Shown in pieces: positions 10,999 to 24,889 of a stretch of 64,000 bases of DNA. Position numbers and translations under genes: made by a program. The stretch lies in NCBI GenBank assembly GCA_947502635.1, contig CANNAN010000008.1:124001-188000 (forward strand). Reading direction: 5' to 3'. Origin of the DNA: an uncultured Flavobacteriaceae bacterium (lineage in GTDB: Bacteria > Bacteroidota > Bacteroidia > Flavobacteriales > Flavobacteriaceae). Under the pieces are notes generated by a model. It was not told the origin of the DNA and did not search any database. It saw only the letters and a program-made list of their open reading frames with translations. Each line of letters begins with the position of its first letter. Position 1 is the stretch's first letter.

Positions 10999-12381
10999 AT
11001 GAAAAAATGTTTTTTGTTTTTACTTATTACTACATCTATTTACGCTAAAGATTTTGATGTAAGGGATTTTGGAGCGAAAGCAGATGGTGTTAGTCTGGAT
11101 ACTAAAGCTGTTCAGGCTGCGATAGATGCATGTACTAAAAATGGAGGAGGAAAGGTTATTATTCCTTCTGGAAAAATAGTTCTTATTGGTACGATCTATT
11201 TAAAAGATTATGTAACACTACATGTTGAAAATGGAGCAACTTTATTAGGCAGTGCAAGTATTGAAGATTATACTACAGATACGCATAAAAACATGTATAA
11301 AAACGAGCCTCATATGGATCGTTGTTTAATTTTTGCTAAAGGAGCAACTTCTTTTGCAATTGAGGGTTACGGGACTATAGATGGTAATGGCTATTTTAAA
11401 AATTTTACTAGAGAAACAGGGAGGCCTATGCTTATGCGGTTTATGAATAGCAACCATATTCATTTAAAGGAAGTAACCATTAAAAACCCGGCTGCTTGGA
11501 CTTCAGCATGGTTATATTGTAATGACATTGTTGTAAGTGGTATAAAAATACACAGTAGAGCAAATAACAATGGCGATGGATTGGATTTTGATGGCTGTAC
11601 AAATGTTCGTGTATCGGATAGCTCTTTTGATACTAGTGATGATTCAATATGTATTCAAGCTTCATTAAAAGATAAGCCCAGTAAAAATATTGTTATTACC
11701 AATTGCACTTTTACAAGTAAATGGGCTGGTATGCGCATCGGGTTGCTTTCAAGAGGCAATATAGAATCTGTTACGGTTAGCAACTGTACGTTTAATGATA
11801 TTGATGATTCAGGTTTAAAAATTCAGTTAAACGAAGGTGGGGAAATGAAGAATATGACTTTTTCTAATCTGGTAATGAAAAATGTGCCACGACCTGTTTT
11901 TATGACTTTTGCAGAACAAAAAGCATGTGTAGATGCTCCCGAAGAGATGTATCCTATGAAAGCGATGCATCATTTTATATTTGATGGAATTATAGCAGAT
12001 AATAGTGACCTTGATAAGAATTCAGCTATTTTTATTACAGGCATGCCTAATCATTATATTACAGATATTCAATTAAATAATATTCAAATGACTGTTTCTG
12101 GTGGAGGCACTCAAGAAGATGCCAGAAAAACAGTATTTAAAGAATATACTTTAGATGTTTTAAATGGATGGTGGCCAGAGTTTCATTTAGTGGGAACCCT
12201 TCCTGCTTATGGTGTATTTGCTCGCCATGTTAAGGGGATCTCCATTAATAATGTTCAAGTTAATACCGTAAAAGAAGACTATAGGTCGCCTATCGTTTTT
12301 GATGATGTTATAAATGGTAATATTCAAAATACAAAAGCTAATAATTCTTCAGTAAATAAAGCAAAATATATAAATCAATGA
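10999..12381 (+). CDS. Glycoside hydrolase family 28 (polygalacturonase-like)
   Basis: FDVRDFGAKADGVSLDTKAVQAAIDAC; NNNGDGLDFDGC; DTSDDSICIQ; parallel beta-helix pattern. Confidence 0.92.
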   Translation: MKKCFLFLLITTSIYAKDFDVRDFGAKADGVSLDTKAVQAAIDACTKNGGGKVIIPSGKIVLIGTIYLKDYVTLHVENGATLLGSASIEDYTTDTHKNMYKNEPHMDRCLIFAKGATSFAIEGYGTIDGNGYFKNFTRETGRPMLMRFMNSNHIHLKEVTIKNPAAWTSAWLYCNDIVVSGIKIHSRANNNGDGLDFDGCTNVRVSDSSFDTSDDSICIQASLKDKPSKNIVITNCTFTSKWAGMRIGLLSRGNIESVTVSNCTFNDIDDSGLKIQLNEGGEMKNMTFSNLVMKNVPRPVFMTFAEQKACVDAPEEMYPMKAMHHFIFDGIIADNSDLDKNSAIFITGMPNHYITDIQLNNIQMTVSGGGTQEDARKTVFKEYTLDVLNGWWPEFHLVGTLPAYGVFARHVKGISINNVQVNTVKEDYRSPIVFDDVINGNIQNTKANNSSVNKAKYINQ

Positions 12382-13772
12382 CATACTTTAAATCCTTTAT
12401 AGTAGGACTATCAATTTTTATACTTGCTGCCTGTAATCATAAAACAACAACATATAATATTATAGATTACGGAGCAAAAGGAGATAGCCTCACTATAAAT
12501 ACAGGCTTCATTCAAAAAGCAATTGACGTCTGTTTCAAAGAAGGGGGAGGTACCGTTTTTATTGAAAACGGAATTTACATAAGTGGCACCATTCTTCTAA
12601 AAGATAATGTAACTCTTCATGTTTCAGAAGGTGCTAAATTGGTAGGAAGTTCTAATCCTCAAGATTATCAAAGTATTGATACCTTTGTAGATGCTACGGG
12701 TCAAGAACGTGGAAATTGTTTAATTGGAGCTACAGATGCCTCTAATATTGGCATTACAGGAAAAGGAATCATTGATGGTAACGGAAAAGCTTTTTTACAT
12801 AAAAATATCCAGCAAAAAATAAAAAAATTAAATATTGATAAAAAAGAACAGAAAAAGTTTGGAACAAACCGTCCTTTTCTACTTCGCTTTGTGCGTTCAA
12901 GTGCTATAAGCTTGAAAAATGTAAACTTAAGGCAGCCAGCAGCATGGACCTGCCATTTCTATCAATCTAAAAATATTAAAGTTGATAGCATTAGTATATA
13001 CAGCCATGCGCACCATAACAATGATGGTATAGATTTGGATTCAAGTCATGATGTGATAATAACTAATAGTCATATTGATACAGGTGACGATGCTATTTGT
13101 ATAAAAGCAACTTCTCCATTGCCAACTCATCATGTAAAAGTGAGCGATTGCAAGCTAAAAAGTGATTGGGGTGCTCTTAAATTTGGAACAGAATCTATGG
13201 GTGACTTTTATGCTATTTCAATTAAAGATTGTGAAATTTATGATACTAAAGGAGGCGGTATAAAACTTTTAAGTGTTGATGGTGCTAACATTTATGACAT
13301 AGAAATCGACAATATTAAAATGAATAAAGTTGATATGCCGATTTTTATTCGATTAGGTGAACGCTTGCGCACTTATAGAAATGCAAAAAAACAACCAGTA
13401 GGTTCTATTAAAAATGTCCATATAAAAAATATTACAGCAACAACTCAAGATATAGAAAACTCGCGGGTATCTTCACCTTCAGGCATTTTTATTACAGGCA
13501 CTCCTAATCATAAAATTGGGTCTGTTTTTTTGGAAAACATCTCAATGACACTTCCAGGGAGTGAAGAAAATTTAGAGCTAACAGACGTTGAAGAACAAGA
13601 AACTGCTTATCCAGAATTTAGCTTCTTTAAAACGTTGCCAGCCTATGGAATGTATGGCAGGCATATAGATACGCTTCGATTTTCAAAAATAAATTTTGAA
13701 CTAAAAGCAGCAGACATTAGAGAAAAAGCAGTTTTTGAAGATGTAAATGTCTTATTAGGAGTTGATAAGTAA
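12378..13772 (+). CDS. Glycoside hydrolase family 28 (polygalacturonase-like), lipoprotein
   Basis: NIIDYGAKGDSLTINTGFIQKAID; HHNNDGIDLDSSHDV; DTGDDAICIK. 4-bp overlap with preceding GH28. Confidence 0.92.
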   Translation: MTYFKSFIVGLSIFILAACNHKTTTYNIIDYGAKGDSLTINTGFIQKAIDVCFKEGGGTVFIENGIYISGTILLKDNVTLHVSEGAKLVGSSNPQDYQSIDTFVDATGQERGNCLIGATDASNIGITGKGIIDGNGKAFLHKNIQQKIKKLNIDKKEQKKFGTNRPFLLRFVRSSAISLKNVNLRQPAAWTCHFYQSKNIKVDSISIYSHAHHNNDGIDLDSSHDVIITNSHIDTGDDAICIKATSPLPTHHVKVSDCKLKSDWGALKFGTESMGDFYAISIKDCEIYDTKGGGIKLLSVDGANIYDIEIDNIKMNKVDMPIFIRLGERLRTYRNAKKQPVGSIKNVHIKNITATTQDIENSRVSSPSGIFITGTPNHKIGSVFLENISMTLPGSEENLELTDVEEQETAYPEFSFFKTLPAYGMYGRHIDTLRFSKINFELKAADIREKAVFEDVNVLLGVDK

Positions 13773-13792
13773 ATAAATTAAAATTATTAGAA

Positions 13793-15343
13793 ATGAAATT
13801 ATTAAAGTTAGTTTTTGCATTCATGATTTGTTTAATGGGATTGCAAACTACTGCTCAAAAGAAAAAAAATAAAAAGCCTAACGTTTTGGTTATTTATACT
13901 GATGATCATCGTTTTTCAGGGATACATGCCCTGGGAGGAATGGAAGTAAAAACTCCTAATATAGATCGATTGGTAGATGACGGTGTTGCCTTTACAAATA
14001 CGTATTTAATGGGTGCTTTTTCAGGAGCGACTTGTATTCCAAGCAGAGCCATGTTGCTTTCTGGACGTCATCTTTTTAAACTGGAAGGACATGGTCGGGT
14101 TATTCCTGATGCACACGAAACTATAGGAGAAACTTTTAAAAAAGCAGGCTATAACACACATATCGTTGGGAAATGGCACAACGATAATAAGTCTTTAGTG
14201 CGTTCGTTCGATTCTGGTGATAAAATTATGGGACGGGGCGTGTATTTAGTAGATCATTTTAGAATGCCATTTTGGGATTGGGATAAATCTGGAGCATTTA
14301 AAAAGGAGGATGCCTACCTGTTGACTTATGATGATAACGGAAAAGAAATTCAAAGAGCATTAACAAAAGACGACAAAAGAGGTCCTATTAGAACAGAATT
14401 GGATGGACCTCATACTTCGGAGGTTTTTGCGAGACATGCAGTTCAGTATATAAAAAAGAAAAAAGGGAAAAAACCTTTTTTTATGTATGTTGCATTTCAT
14501 GCGCCACACGACCCGAGACAAGCCCCTAAAAAGTTTAGAGAGATGTATAGCCCAGAAGCTATCAATTTACCACCTTCTTATATGCCTCAGCATCCTTTTG
14601 ATAATGGTCATATGTTTTTAAGAGATGAAGAATTAGCGCCTTGGCCACGGACTGAAGAGGTTGCTAAACAGCATTTAGCCGATTATTATGCAATAATTTC
14701 ACATTTAGATCATCAAATTGGTAAAATAATTGCTGCTTTAAAAGAAAGTGGTGCTTATGAAAATACATTAATCGTTTTTGCGGGAGATAGTGGTTTGGCG
14801 GTTGGAAATCACGGATTAATTGGTAAACAAAATGTTTATGATGAAGACGGCATTCATGTGCCTTTTGTGCTCTCAGGAAGCCTGATTAAAGATAAAGGCA
14901 GGAAAATAGATGCTCTTAGTTATATTCATGATATTTTTCCAACAGTTTGTGATATGACTAATATTACTATACCTGGTTCGGTTAATGGGAAAAGTTTAGT
15001 GCCTGTTATTGATAATAAAAAAGAAACAGTAAGAAATGAAACATATCATGCATATAAACAATTCCAAAGAGCTTATCGAAAAGGTGATTACAAGTTAATT
15101 GAGTATGTTAGAGCAAACGATTTACATTGGAAATATGGAGAACAAATTAGAGGTTCTAGGGTTACTCAACTTTTCAACATAAAAAAAGATCCCTGGGAAA
15201 CTCAAGACCTTTCTTTTTTTCCAGAAAGTAAAGATGTACTTCTTAAAATGCAACAGGAAATGAAAGAAAAAGCGATAGAGTTAGGAGATAAAAAAGAAAA
15301 TATCCAAGGTGAAAAATATGATTTTTGGAACTTTTATTATTAA
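13793..15343 (+). CDS. Sulfatase (S1 family)
   Basis: YTDDHRFSGIHALGG; ATCIPSRAMLLSGRH; GKWHND; FAGDSGLAVGNHGLIGKQ. Confidence 0.94.
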   Translation: MKLLKLVFAFMICLMGLQTTAQKKKNKKPNVLVIYTDDHRFSGIHALGGMEVKTPNIDRLVDDGVAFTNTYLMGAFSGATCIPSRAMLLSGRHLFKLEGHGRVIPDAHETIGETFKKAGYNTHIVGKWHNDNKSLVRSFDSGDKIMGRGVYLVDHFRMPFWDWDKSGAFKKEDAYLLTYDDNGKEIQRALTKDDKRGPIRTELDGPHTSEVFARHAVQYIKKKKGKKPFFMYVAFHAPHDPRQAPKKFREMYSPEAINLPPSYMPQHPFDNGHMFLRDEELAPWPRTEEVAKQHLADYYAIISHLDHQIGKIIAALKESGAYENTLIVFAGDSGLAVGNHGLIGKQNVYDEDGIHVPFVLSGSLIKDKGRKIDALSYIHDIFPTVCDMTNITIPGSVNGKSLVPVIDNKKETVRNETYHAYKQFQRAYRKGDYKLIEYVRANDLHWKYGEQIRGSRVTQLFNIKKDPWETQDLSFFPESKDVLLKMQQEMKEKAIELGDKKENIQGEKYDFWNFYY

Positions 15344-15367
15344 AGTGCTCCTTATTCATTAAACTTA

Positions 15368-15425
15368 ATAAAGCGTAGTAAATGCTCATAACGAGAACAT
15401 ATACTGCGCTTTATAGTTTTTTTAC
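15368..15425. terminator. Rho-independent terminator between convergent genes
   Basis: ataaagcgtagta...tactgcgctttat stem (one G-T wobble), then T-rich tract. Confidence 0.65.
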
Positions 15426-15441
15426 GATTTGGAAATAAATG

Positions 15442-15933
15442 TTATCCTTTAGAAAGTGTCATAATTTGTTGTCCCATTTCGTCACCAAAAGAAAAGACGA
15501 GCTTTTTTTGATCTAAACTTATAATTGTTAAATCAATTTTTTCTTTTCCTGTTGTATGGATCGTTTTGCTATCCGATGATATAGCCCAGGTTCCTTTATC
15601 TATTTTTTCTTTCATGCCCATCATGCCTGGCATATAGACTGTAGAAGTTTTGTCGGCTTTAAACTCATAATAAACTTTTCCAATAAGCTCTTTTTTTATA
15701 GCATCAAACATCTCTTTCATGCCTTTAGCCTCTTCGTTAGATTTAACTTCCATATCCTGTAAAACCCATTTGCCTAACAACGTTTTTTCAGGTAACACTT
15801 CTTCTTGTGATGTTTCTGTGTGAGATTCTTCTTTATTAGTAACATCTTTACAAGAAGTGAAAGCTATACTAACGGTAAGAATTAAAATTACTGATAACAA
15901 AAAATTAGTTTTCTTCATAATTAAAGTATTCAA
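15442..15933 (-). CDS. Small lipoprotein, lipocalin-like
   Basis: Lipobox (SIAFTSC); LLGKWVLQDMEV...KGTWAISSDSKTIHTT lipocalin-like pattern. Confidence 0.55.
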   Translation of the reverse strand: MNTLIMKKTNFLLSVILILTVSIAFTSCKDVTNKEESHTETSQEEVLPEKTLLGKWVLQDMEVKSNEEAKGMKEMFDAIKKELIGKVYYEFKADKTSTVYMPGMMGMKEKIDKGTWAISSDSKTIHTTGKEKIDLTIISLDQKKLVFSFGDEMGQQIMTLSKG

Positions 15934-16130
15934 GTTGTTTTAAATTTGGAGTGAAATGATTTCAATTTATAATGTAGTGTGTTTCAATTAATTTTATTTA
16001 AATTAAACCTTTATTTAATAGACAGAAAAACACTTATTTTTAAGTACGTTTTTTCTGTAAAATTGAAGCAAAAATAATCGTTTTTTATTTACAGCCAAAT
16101 ATTTAAATAAAAATATTTGTTGAGTGCGAA

Positions 16131-17189
16131 TTAATTTACCGCAGTAGTAACACAGACAGCAGAAGTAATATCATAGCTGCGATGTTGTTCTAATAATTCA
16201 CCACTTGATGTTATTTTATATACAATAACTTCATCAGAGTCTTGTAAGCAGGCTACCAACCATTTGCCATTTGAAATAATATTAAATTCTCTTAAAGTTT
16301 TTCCTTTTGTAGGTTGAAATGATTGTAATTCTAAGTCATCATCATGAATTTTGAAAATAGTAATTGCATCTAAAGTTCTGTTTCCAGCATATAAATAGTT
16401 GCCGTTTGGATGTATTCTAATAGCAGAACCACTCGGTATTCCTTTAAAAGACAGAGGTAGAGATTTAACAGATTTTACAAAAGTAAACTTATCTTCTTTT
16501 TGTTTTAAAATCGATATATCTCCAGTTAATTCATTCATTAAATAGCCTAAGTCACCTTTTTTATTAAAAACCATATGCCTGGGTCCACCACCTTTTTCAA
16601 CGGCAATATCCTTGTTTTTTACAGGGCTCAAAGTAGTATCGTTTAATTTGTAAGCCTTTATTAAATCAATGCCTAAGTCTGGTACAAAAGCATCTTTTTT
16701 GTTAGGATGAATAACTGTTTGATGGGCATGAGGAGCTTCTTGTCTTACCAGATTCATACTGTTTCCTTTGTGTTGAAAGTTTTGAGTACTTGGTAATACT
16801 CCTCCCGTATCTTTTGTGGGAAATAAAAGAATATTGCCAGAACCGTAGCAAGCAATTAACAAGCAGCCATTAGCATAGGTAATATGGCATGGTAAATCGC
16901 CATCAATAACTTGCTCATTGACTAATTGCAATGAATAATCTTTTCGTATTTTAAATGCTTTTACTTTTGGATTGTCATTAATGGAAACTTCTGTTAAGGC
17001 ATATAAATATTGGTTGTCATCACTCAATGCTAAATATGCTGGATTTGTCATTGGACATCTATGTAACACCGTAATTTTTCCATTACTATTATTTATTTCA
17101 ATAGTATATATGCCATCACCTTTACCTCCAAAATCTTTGGAGAGCATTTGCGTATAACATCCTATGTATAAAATTGAATTCATTGTCAT
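16131..17189 (-). CDS. Lactonase-family beta-propeller (YbhE/6-phosphogluconolactonase-like)
   Basis: YIGCYTQ; APHAHQTVIHPNKKDAFVPDLGIDLI; GGGPRHMVFNKKG; IRIHPNGNYLYAGNR. Confidence 0.88.
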   Translation of the reverse strand: MTMNSILYIGCYTQMLSKDFGGKGDGIYTIEINNSNGKITVLHRCPMTNPAYLALSDDNQYLYALTEVSINDNPKVKAFKIRKDYSLQLVNEQVIDGDLPCHITYANGCLLIACYGSGNILLFPTKDTGGVLPSTQNFQHKGNSMNLVRQEAPHAHQTVIHPNKKDAFVPDLGIDLIKAYKLNDTTLSPVKNKDIAVEKGGGPRHMVFNKKGDLGYLMNELTGDISILKQKEDKFTFVKSVKSLPLSFKGIPSGSAIRIHPNGNYLYAGNRTLDAITIFKIHDDDLELQSFQPTKGKTLREFNIISNGKWLVACLQDSDEVIVYKITSSGELLEQHRSYDITSAVCVTTAVN

Positions 17190-17471
17190 TTAAGCTTCTC
17201 AATTTGGTTTTTTTATCCTATAGCTTTTTGGTTGTATTGTACAAATAAAATGATTAATTATTGAATATCTGCAAATCTATAAATATTATGGTTATACAAA
17301 TATTTTAGTGCCGTTTTGTTAGTTTTAGAGGTGTTTTTGAATTTATAGAAGTAGTAAATTGCCTCATTTTTTGTTTCTTTGAACATTAGTTATATCGATT
17401 AATTCATTTGTTATAATAAATGCCATTTAATTAGATGATATTTGATTTCGTATTATTAAAAAATTAAAAGA

Positions 17472-19001
17472 ATGATTAAGTTTTATACCATTGCCTTAGT
17501 ATTTTTGTTTTGCTCATGCAACACTAAAAAAGAGGAAACCAAAATAGCAAAACCTGATAAAGCTAAGCCTAACATTGTTTTTATTTTTACCGATGATCAA
17601 ACTTATACTTCTGTAAGTGCCTTAGGTAATAATGAAATTATAACACCTTCTCTGGATAAGTTAGTCCATGAAGGCACAACATTTACACATGCTTACAATA
17701 TGGGATCATGGAGTGGTGCTGTTTGTGCAGCATCCAGAGCTATGATGGTTTCAGGTAGGTTTGTGTGGCGAGCAAATGAATTTAGACAAAACTGGGTGGG
17801 CAATGATTCAAGTAGCTTTCAAAAGAGCTGGCCTAAATTATTAGAATCTCAAGGTTATAAAACATACATGACAGGTAAATGGCATGTAGATGCCCCAGCA
17901 AATAAGTTATTTAATAATACGGTACATATCCGACCAGGTATGCCTGGCGATGCTTGGGACCATGCTGAGATGGTTGCAAAGTTTGATTCTTTATCAAAAA
18001 TAAAGCAAGCAAATACAGATGTCATTATGCCGAATGGTTACAATCGCCCACAGAGTGTGAACGATACATCATGGTCACCTACAGATATCTCTAAAGGTGG
18101 TTTTTGGAAAGGCGGAAAACATTGGAGTGAAGTTGTAAAAGATGATGCTATAAACTTTATTGAGGATGCAAAAAATAACGAGAATCCATTTTTTATGTAT
18201 TTAGCATTTAATGCACCTCATGATCCTAGGCAAGCTCCCAAAGAATTTGTGGATATGTATCCATTAGAAAATATTTCAATTCCTGAAAGTTTTTTACCAG
18301 AATACCCATTTAGAAATGATATCGCAAATGGTAATGATTTAAGAGACGAAGCTTTGGCGCCATTTCCTAGAACAGAATATGCAATAAAAGTTCATAAACA
18401 AGAATATTATGCCAGTATTACGCACTTAGATAAGCAAATAGGTCTGATTATAGATGCTTTAAAGAAATCTGGCAAAGCAGATAATACATATATCTTTTTG
18501 ACTTCAGATCATGGATTAGCAATGGGTAGGCATGGTTTATTAGGAAAGCAGAGTTTGTTTGATCATAGTATTCGCCCGCCACTTGTTATAATTGGTCCAG
18601 ATATTCCTAAAGATAAAAAAGTAGATTCAGATGTTTATTTACAGGATGTTATGGCGACTTCTCTTGAAATAGCAGGTGTTAAAAAACCAAATTATGTCGA
18701 GTTTAATAGTTTTTTAGATATTGCAAAAGGGAACACAACTAAAAGCAATTATAAATCAATATATGGTGCCTATCTAAATGTACAGAGAATGATAAGAAAA
18801 GATAACTTTAAGTTATTAGTGTATCCTGAAATTGAAAAAACGCTTTTATTTGATTTAACTAAAGATCCAGAAGAGATGAACGATATTGCCAGTGTTCCTG
18901 CTAATAAAGAAAAAGTAAAGTCATTGTTTAAAGAATTAATGCAATTACAAAAGGATATGAATGATCCAGTTGATTTAAACAATATTTACAAGCTATTATA
19001 A
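17472..19001 (+). CDS. Sulfatase (S1 family), variant CAASR formylglycine motif, lipoprotein
   Basis: FTDDQTYTSVSALGN; GAVCAASRAMMVSGR; GKWHVDAP; TSDHGLAMGRHG. Confidence 0.92.
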   Translation: MIKFYTIALVFLFCSCNTKKEETKIAKPDKAKPNIVFIFTDDQTYTSVSALGNNEIITPSLDKLVHEGTTFTHAYNMGSWSGAVCAASRAMMVSGRFVWRANEFRQNWVGNDSSSFQKSWPKLLESQGYKTYMTGKWHVDAPANKLFNNTVHIRPGMPGDAWDHAEMVAKFDSLSKIKQANTDVIMPNGYNRPQSVNDTSWSPTDISKGGFWKGGKHWSEVVKDDAINFIEDAKNNENPFFMYLAFNAPHDPRQAPKEFVDMYPLENISIPESFLPEYPFRNDIANGNDLRDEALAPFPRTEYAIKVHKQEYYASITHLDKQIGLIIDALKKSGKADNTYIFLTSDHGLAMGRHGLLGKQSLFDHSIRPPLVIIGPDIPKDKKVDSDVYLQDVMATSLEIAGVKKPNYVEFNSFLDIAKGNTTKSNYKSIYGAYLNVQRMIRKDNFKLLVYPEIEKTLLFDLTKDPEEMNDIASVPANKEKVKSLFKELMQLQKDMNDPVDLNNIYKLL

Positions 19002-19008
19002 GTTTTAA

Positions 19009-22308
<3,300 letters not shown>

Positions 22309-22371
22309 TATTTAAAATAAGAAGCCTTTATACTTTTTATTGCGTTATAACTAAAGCTTCATGCACAAAAA

Positions 22372-22411
22372 TAGTCGGGCTTTATTGCAAATTTGTAATA
22401 AAGCTCGACTA
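22372..22411. terminator. Bidirectional terminator: 20-bp arm near-perfect palindrome
   Basis: tagtcgggctttattgcaaa/tttgtaataaagctcgacta (two G-T wobbles), between convergent genes. Confidence 0.7.
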
Positions 22412-22451
22412 TAAAAAGTTTAAAAGAATTAAATAGTATATACTAAAAAGC

Positions 22452-23843
22452 TTAGAAAATGTCCTCAATCTCTTCTAAAGTTTTATTCTTTGTTTCGGGT
22501 ATTTTAAATTTCACGAACAAGAAGCATATGACACAAACAACACCATACGACCAAAAAGTTCCATAAGCTCCTAGTGCACTATTTAAAATTGGAAAGCTAT
22601 AGGTAAGAATGAAACAAGCAATCCACAATGCCGTTACGGTTAATGACATAGCGGCTCCTCGAATTCTATTTGGAAAGATTTCTGAGGCTAATACCCAAAA
22701 TACAGGAGCTAAAGTCAATGCGTAAATTGCGATTGCGATGACTACTAAAACAACCAAAGCAAAACCTTTAAGTCCGAAGAAATAAAACAAGCCTATAAGT
22801 AGGTAAGACAGCCCTAATCCTACAGATCCAAGCATCCACAGTTTTTTTCTACCCCAACGGTCAATGACCTGCATAGCAATAACAGTAAAGACCAGGTTGA
22901 CCACACCTGTTAGTATAATATTAAATAAGGCATCACTAACACCATAACCCGCACTGGTAAATACTTCTTCGGCATAGTTAAAAACGACATTTATACCACA
23001 CCATTGTTGTAAAAAAGCAAGCACGATTCCTGTGAAAATTAATTTTTTGTTTTTACCATTAAAAAGCTCCTTTACTTTAACAACTTCTTCATTAGCGCCC
23101 TTAAGTGTTTCTTTAATTTGCTCTTGGATTTCATTCGCATAATCTTTTCCTCCAATGCTATTTAAAACTTTTAAAGATTCATTCCATCTTTTATTTTTAG
23201 ACAACCACCTCGGACTTTCAGGAATGATAAATATCAATACAAAAAATAAAGTAGCAGGTACCAATTCCGCCCAAAACATCCATCTCCAACCCGTTTGTCC
23301 GTTCCAGGAATTCATAATTTCTAAATCCGTCAGATTTTCAGGAACAGGATCTGCAATAACATAATTAAAAATTTGAGCAGCAAGAATACCTATCACTATA
23401 GCTAATTGATTTAAAGAAACCAATCTTCCTCTATAAATAGACGGTGAAACTTCGGCAATGTACATTGGAGAAATCGTAGATGCTAATCCTATACCCAGGC
23501 CTCCTAAAATTCTAAATACAATAAAGACATTAAAGTCATTAAAACCTCCAGTACCCGCAGCAGAAATCACAAATAATAAAGCAGCCAGACCTAAAGGTTT
23601 TTTACGACCAAAACGTTCTGTTACTTTTCCTGCTATTGCAGCTCCAACGATACATCCAATTAATGCGCTTCCCATAGCCCAGCCTTGTAGCATTGGAACA
23701 TTTGTAATTTCAAAAAAACGTTCGTAAAAAGGCTTAGCTCCACCTATAACTACCCAATCATAACCAAAAAGAAGTCCGCCAAGGGCAGAAATCATGGAAA
23801 TTGAAAGAATGTATTTGAAATTTAGTTGGTTTGATTTTGACAT
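22452..23843 (-). CDS. MFS sugar porter (XylE-like)
   Basis: GGLLFGYDWVVIGGAKPFYE; GRKKPLG; PESPRWLSKNKR; PETKNKTLEEIE. Confidence 0.93.
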   Translation of the reverse strand: MSKSNQLNFKYILSISMISALGGLLFGYDWVVIGGAKPFYERFFEITNVPMLQGWAMGSALIGCIVGAAIAGKVTERFGRKKPLGLAALLFVISAAGTGGFNDFNVFIVFRILGGLGIGLASTISPMYIAEVSPSIYRGRLVSLNQLAIVIGILAAQIFNYVIADPVPENLTDLEIMNSWNGQTGWRWMFWAELVPATLFFVLIFIIPESPRWLSKNKRWNESLKVLNSIGGKDYANEIQEQIKETLKGANEEVVKVKELFNGKNKKLIFTGIVLAFLQQWCGINVVFNYAEEVFTSAGYGVSDALFNIILTGVVNLVFTVIAMQVIDRWGRKKLWMLGSVGLGLSYLLIGLFYFFGLKGFALVVLVVIAIAIYALTLAPVFWVLASEIFPNRIRGAAMSLTVTALWIACFILTYSFPILNSALGAYGTFWSYGVVCVICFLFVKFKIPETKNKTLEEIEDIF

Positions 23844-24204
23844 ATTTTTATAAAAATGTTAATGTTCTACTTTGTTGTTATTAAAAAATAAAATCGGACT
23901 CTGATAAAAAGGTGTAAAATTGATATTAAAAAAATACTTGAAATATTATTTGTTTTTCAATGACTAAAAAAACAAAGCTATTGTATATATGTATAGAGAC
24001 GTAGTATTATTAGTTTTATTAGGTGGTGAGAATGTTCAATATATCATATTAATAGCGAGGTTAGTTTGTAATAGCTTTCTAAGAAACGATTGCCTTTTTC
24101 AAAAATAAAGCTGGAATTAAATAATTACTGATCTGTATGTTTGGAGTCAGTAATTTTTTAATTGATACCCATATGGTGTGAAAATATAATTTGTTTTCTA
24201 TGAC

Positions 24205-24254
24205 TAAAATCGTAATATTGTATTTTGTATACAAAATACAATATTACGATTTTA
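24205..24254. promoter_or_regulatory. Perfect 50-bp palindrome (25-bp arms, no spacer) ending on the gntR start codon
   Basis: taaaatcgtaatattgtattttgta/tacaaaatacaatattacgatttta; core ttgtatacaa resembles GntR/FadR-type operators. Confidence 0.85.
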
Positions 24255-24877
24255 TGATTGAACATACGAGTATTAGTGAGCCTATTTACCTAAGACTGAA
24301 GGAGATGATCCTAAATGGAGAGCTTAAACAAGGAGAGAAAATAGTTCAAGAAAAGATTGCTGAATTATTGGGTGTCAGTAGAACACCATTAATGAAGGCT
24401 TTATTGGCATTAGAAAATGAATATTTAGTAGAGAGTATTCCCAGAAGAGGTATGTATATACGGTCGTGGGATAAGAAAGAAATTATCGATATCTATATAT
24501 GTAGAGAAGCTATTGAAGGTATGGCTGCGCGTTTACTTGCACAATCAGGTGATGAAAACATTATAAACCAGCTTAAAGATTGTTTTAGCCCTTTTTTAAA
24601 TAGTAAAGACATTAATCTTAATGCTTATACAGAGGCAGATGAAGCATTTCATTCATTATTAATTAAGCTAACAGGAAATGCCCCTTTAGATAAGATATAT
24701 TTCTTTGGAAATATTCATGAAAAAGTAATTGGCCATGGATTAATTAGACCTCCAGAAGAAACTTTAAATGAACATTTTAAAATTATTAATGCGATAGAAA
24801 AAGGAGATGCCGACGCGGCAGAAAAATTTGCCAGAGAACATATTAAAAAATCGAGAGACTTATTATTTGATCAATAA
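24254..24877 (+). CDS. GntR family (FCD-type) transcriptional regulator; start reassigned from ORF-track 24191
   Basis: wHTH EPIYLRLKEMILNGELKQGEKIVQEKIAELLGVSRTPLMKALLALE plus FCD-like C-terminus. Track start at 24191 would translate the palindrome. Confidence 0.9.
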   Translation: MIEHTSISEPIYLRLKEMILNGELKQGEKIVQEKIAELLGVSRTPLMKALLALENEYLVESIPRRGMYIRSWDKKEIIDIYICREAIEGMAARLLAQSGDENIINQLKDCFSPFLNSKDINLNAYTEADEAFHSLLIKLTGNAPLDKIYFFGNIHEKVIGHGLIRPPEETLNEHFKIINAIEKGDADAAEKFAREHIKKSRDLLFDQ

Positions 24878-24889
24878 AAATTATAAAAA

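Noticed and set aside
16096-16119. caaatattt...aaatatttg inverted repeat downstream of the lactonase gene
   Set aside because: Very AT-rich and lacks a T tract on the minus strand, so not called a terminator
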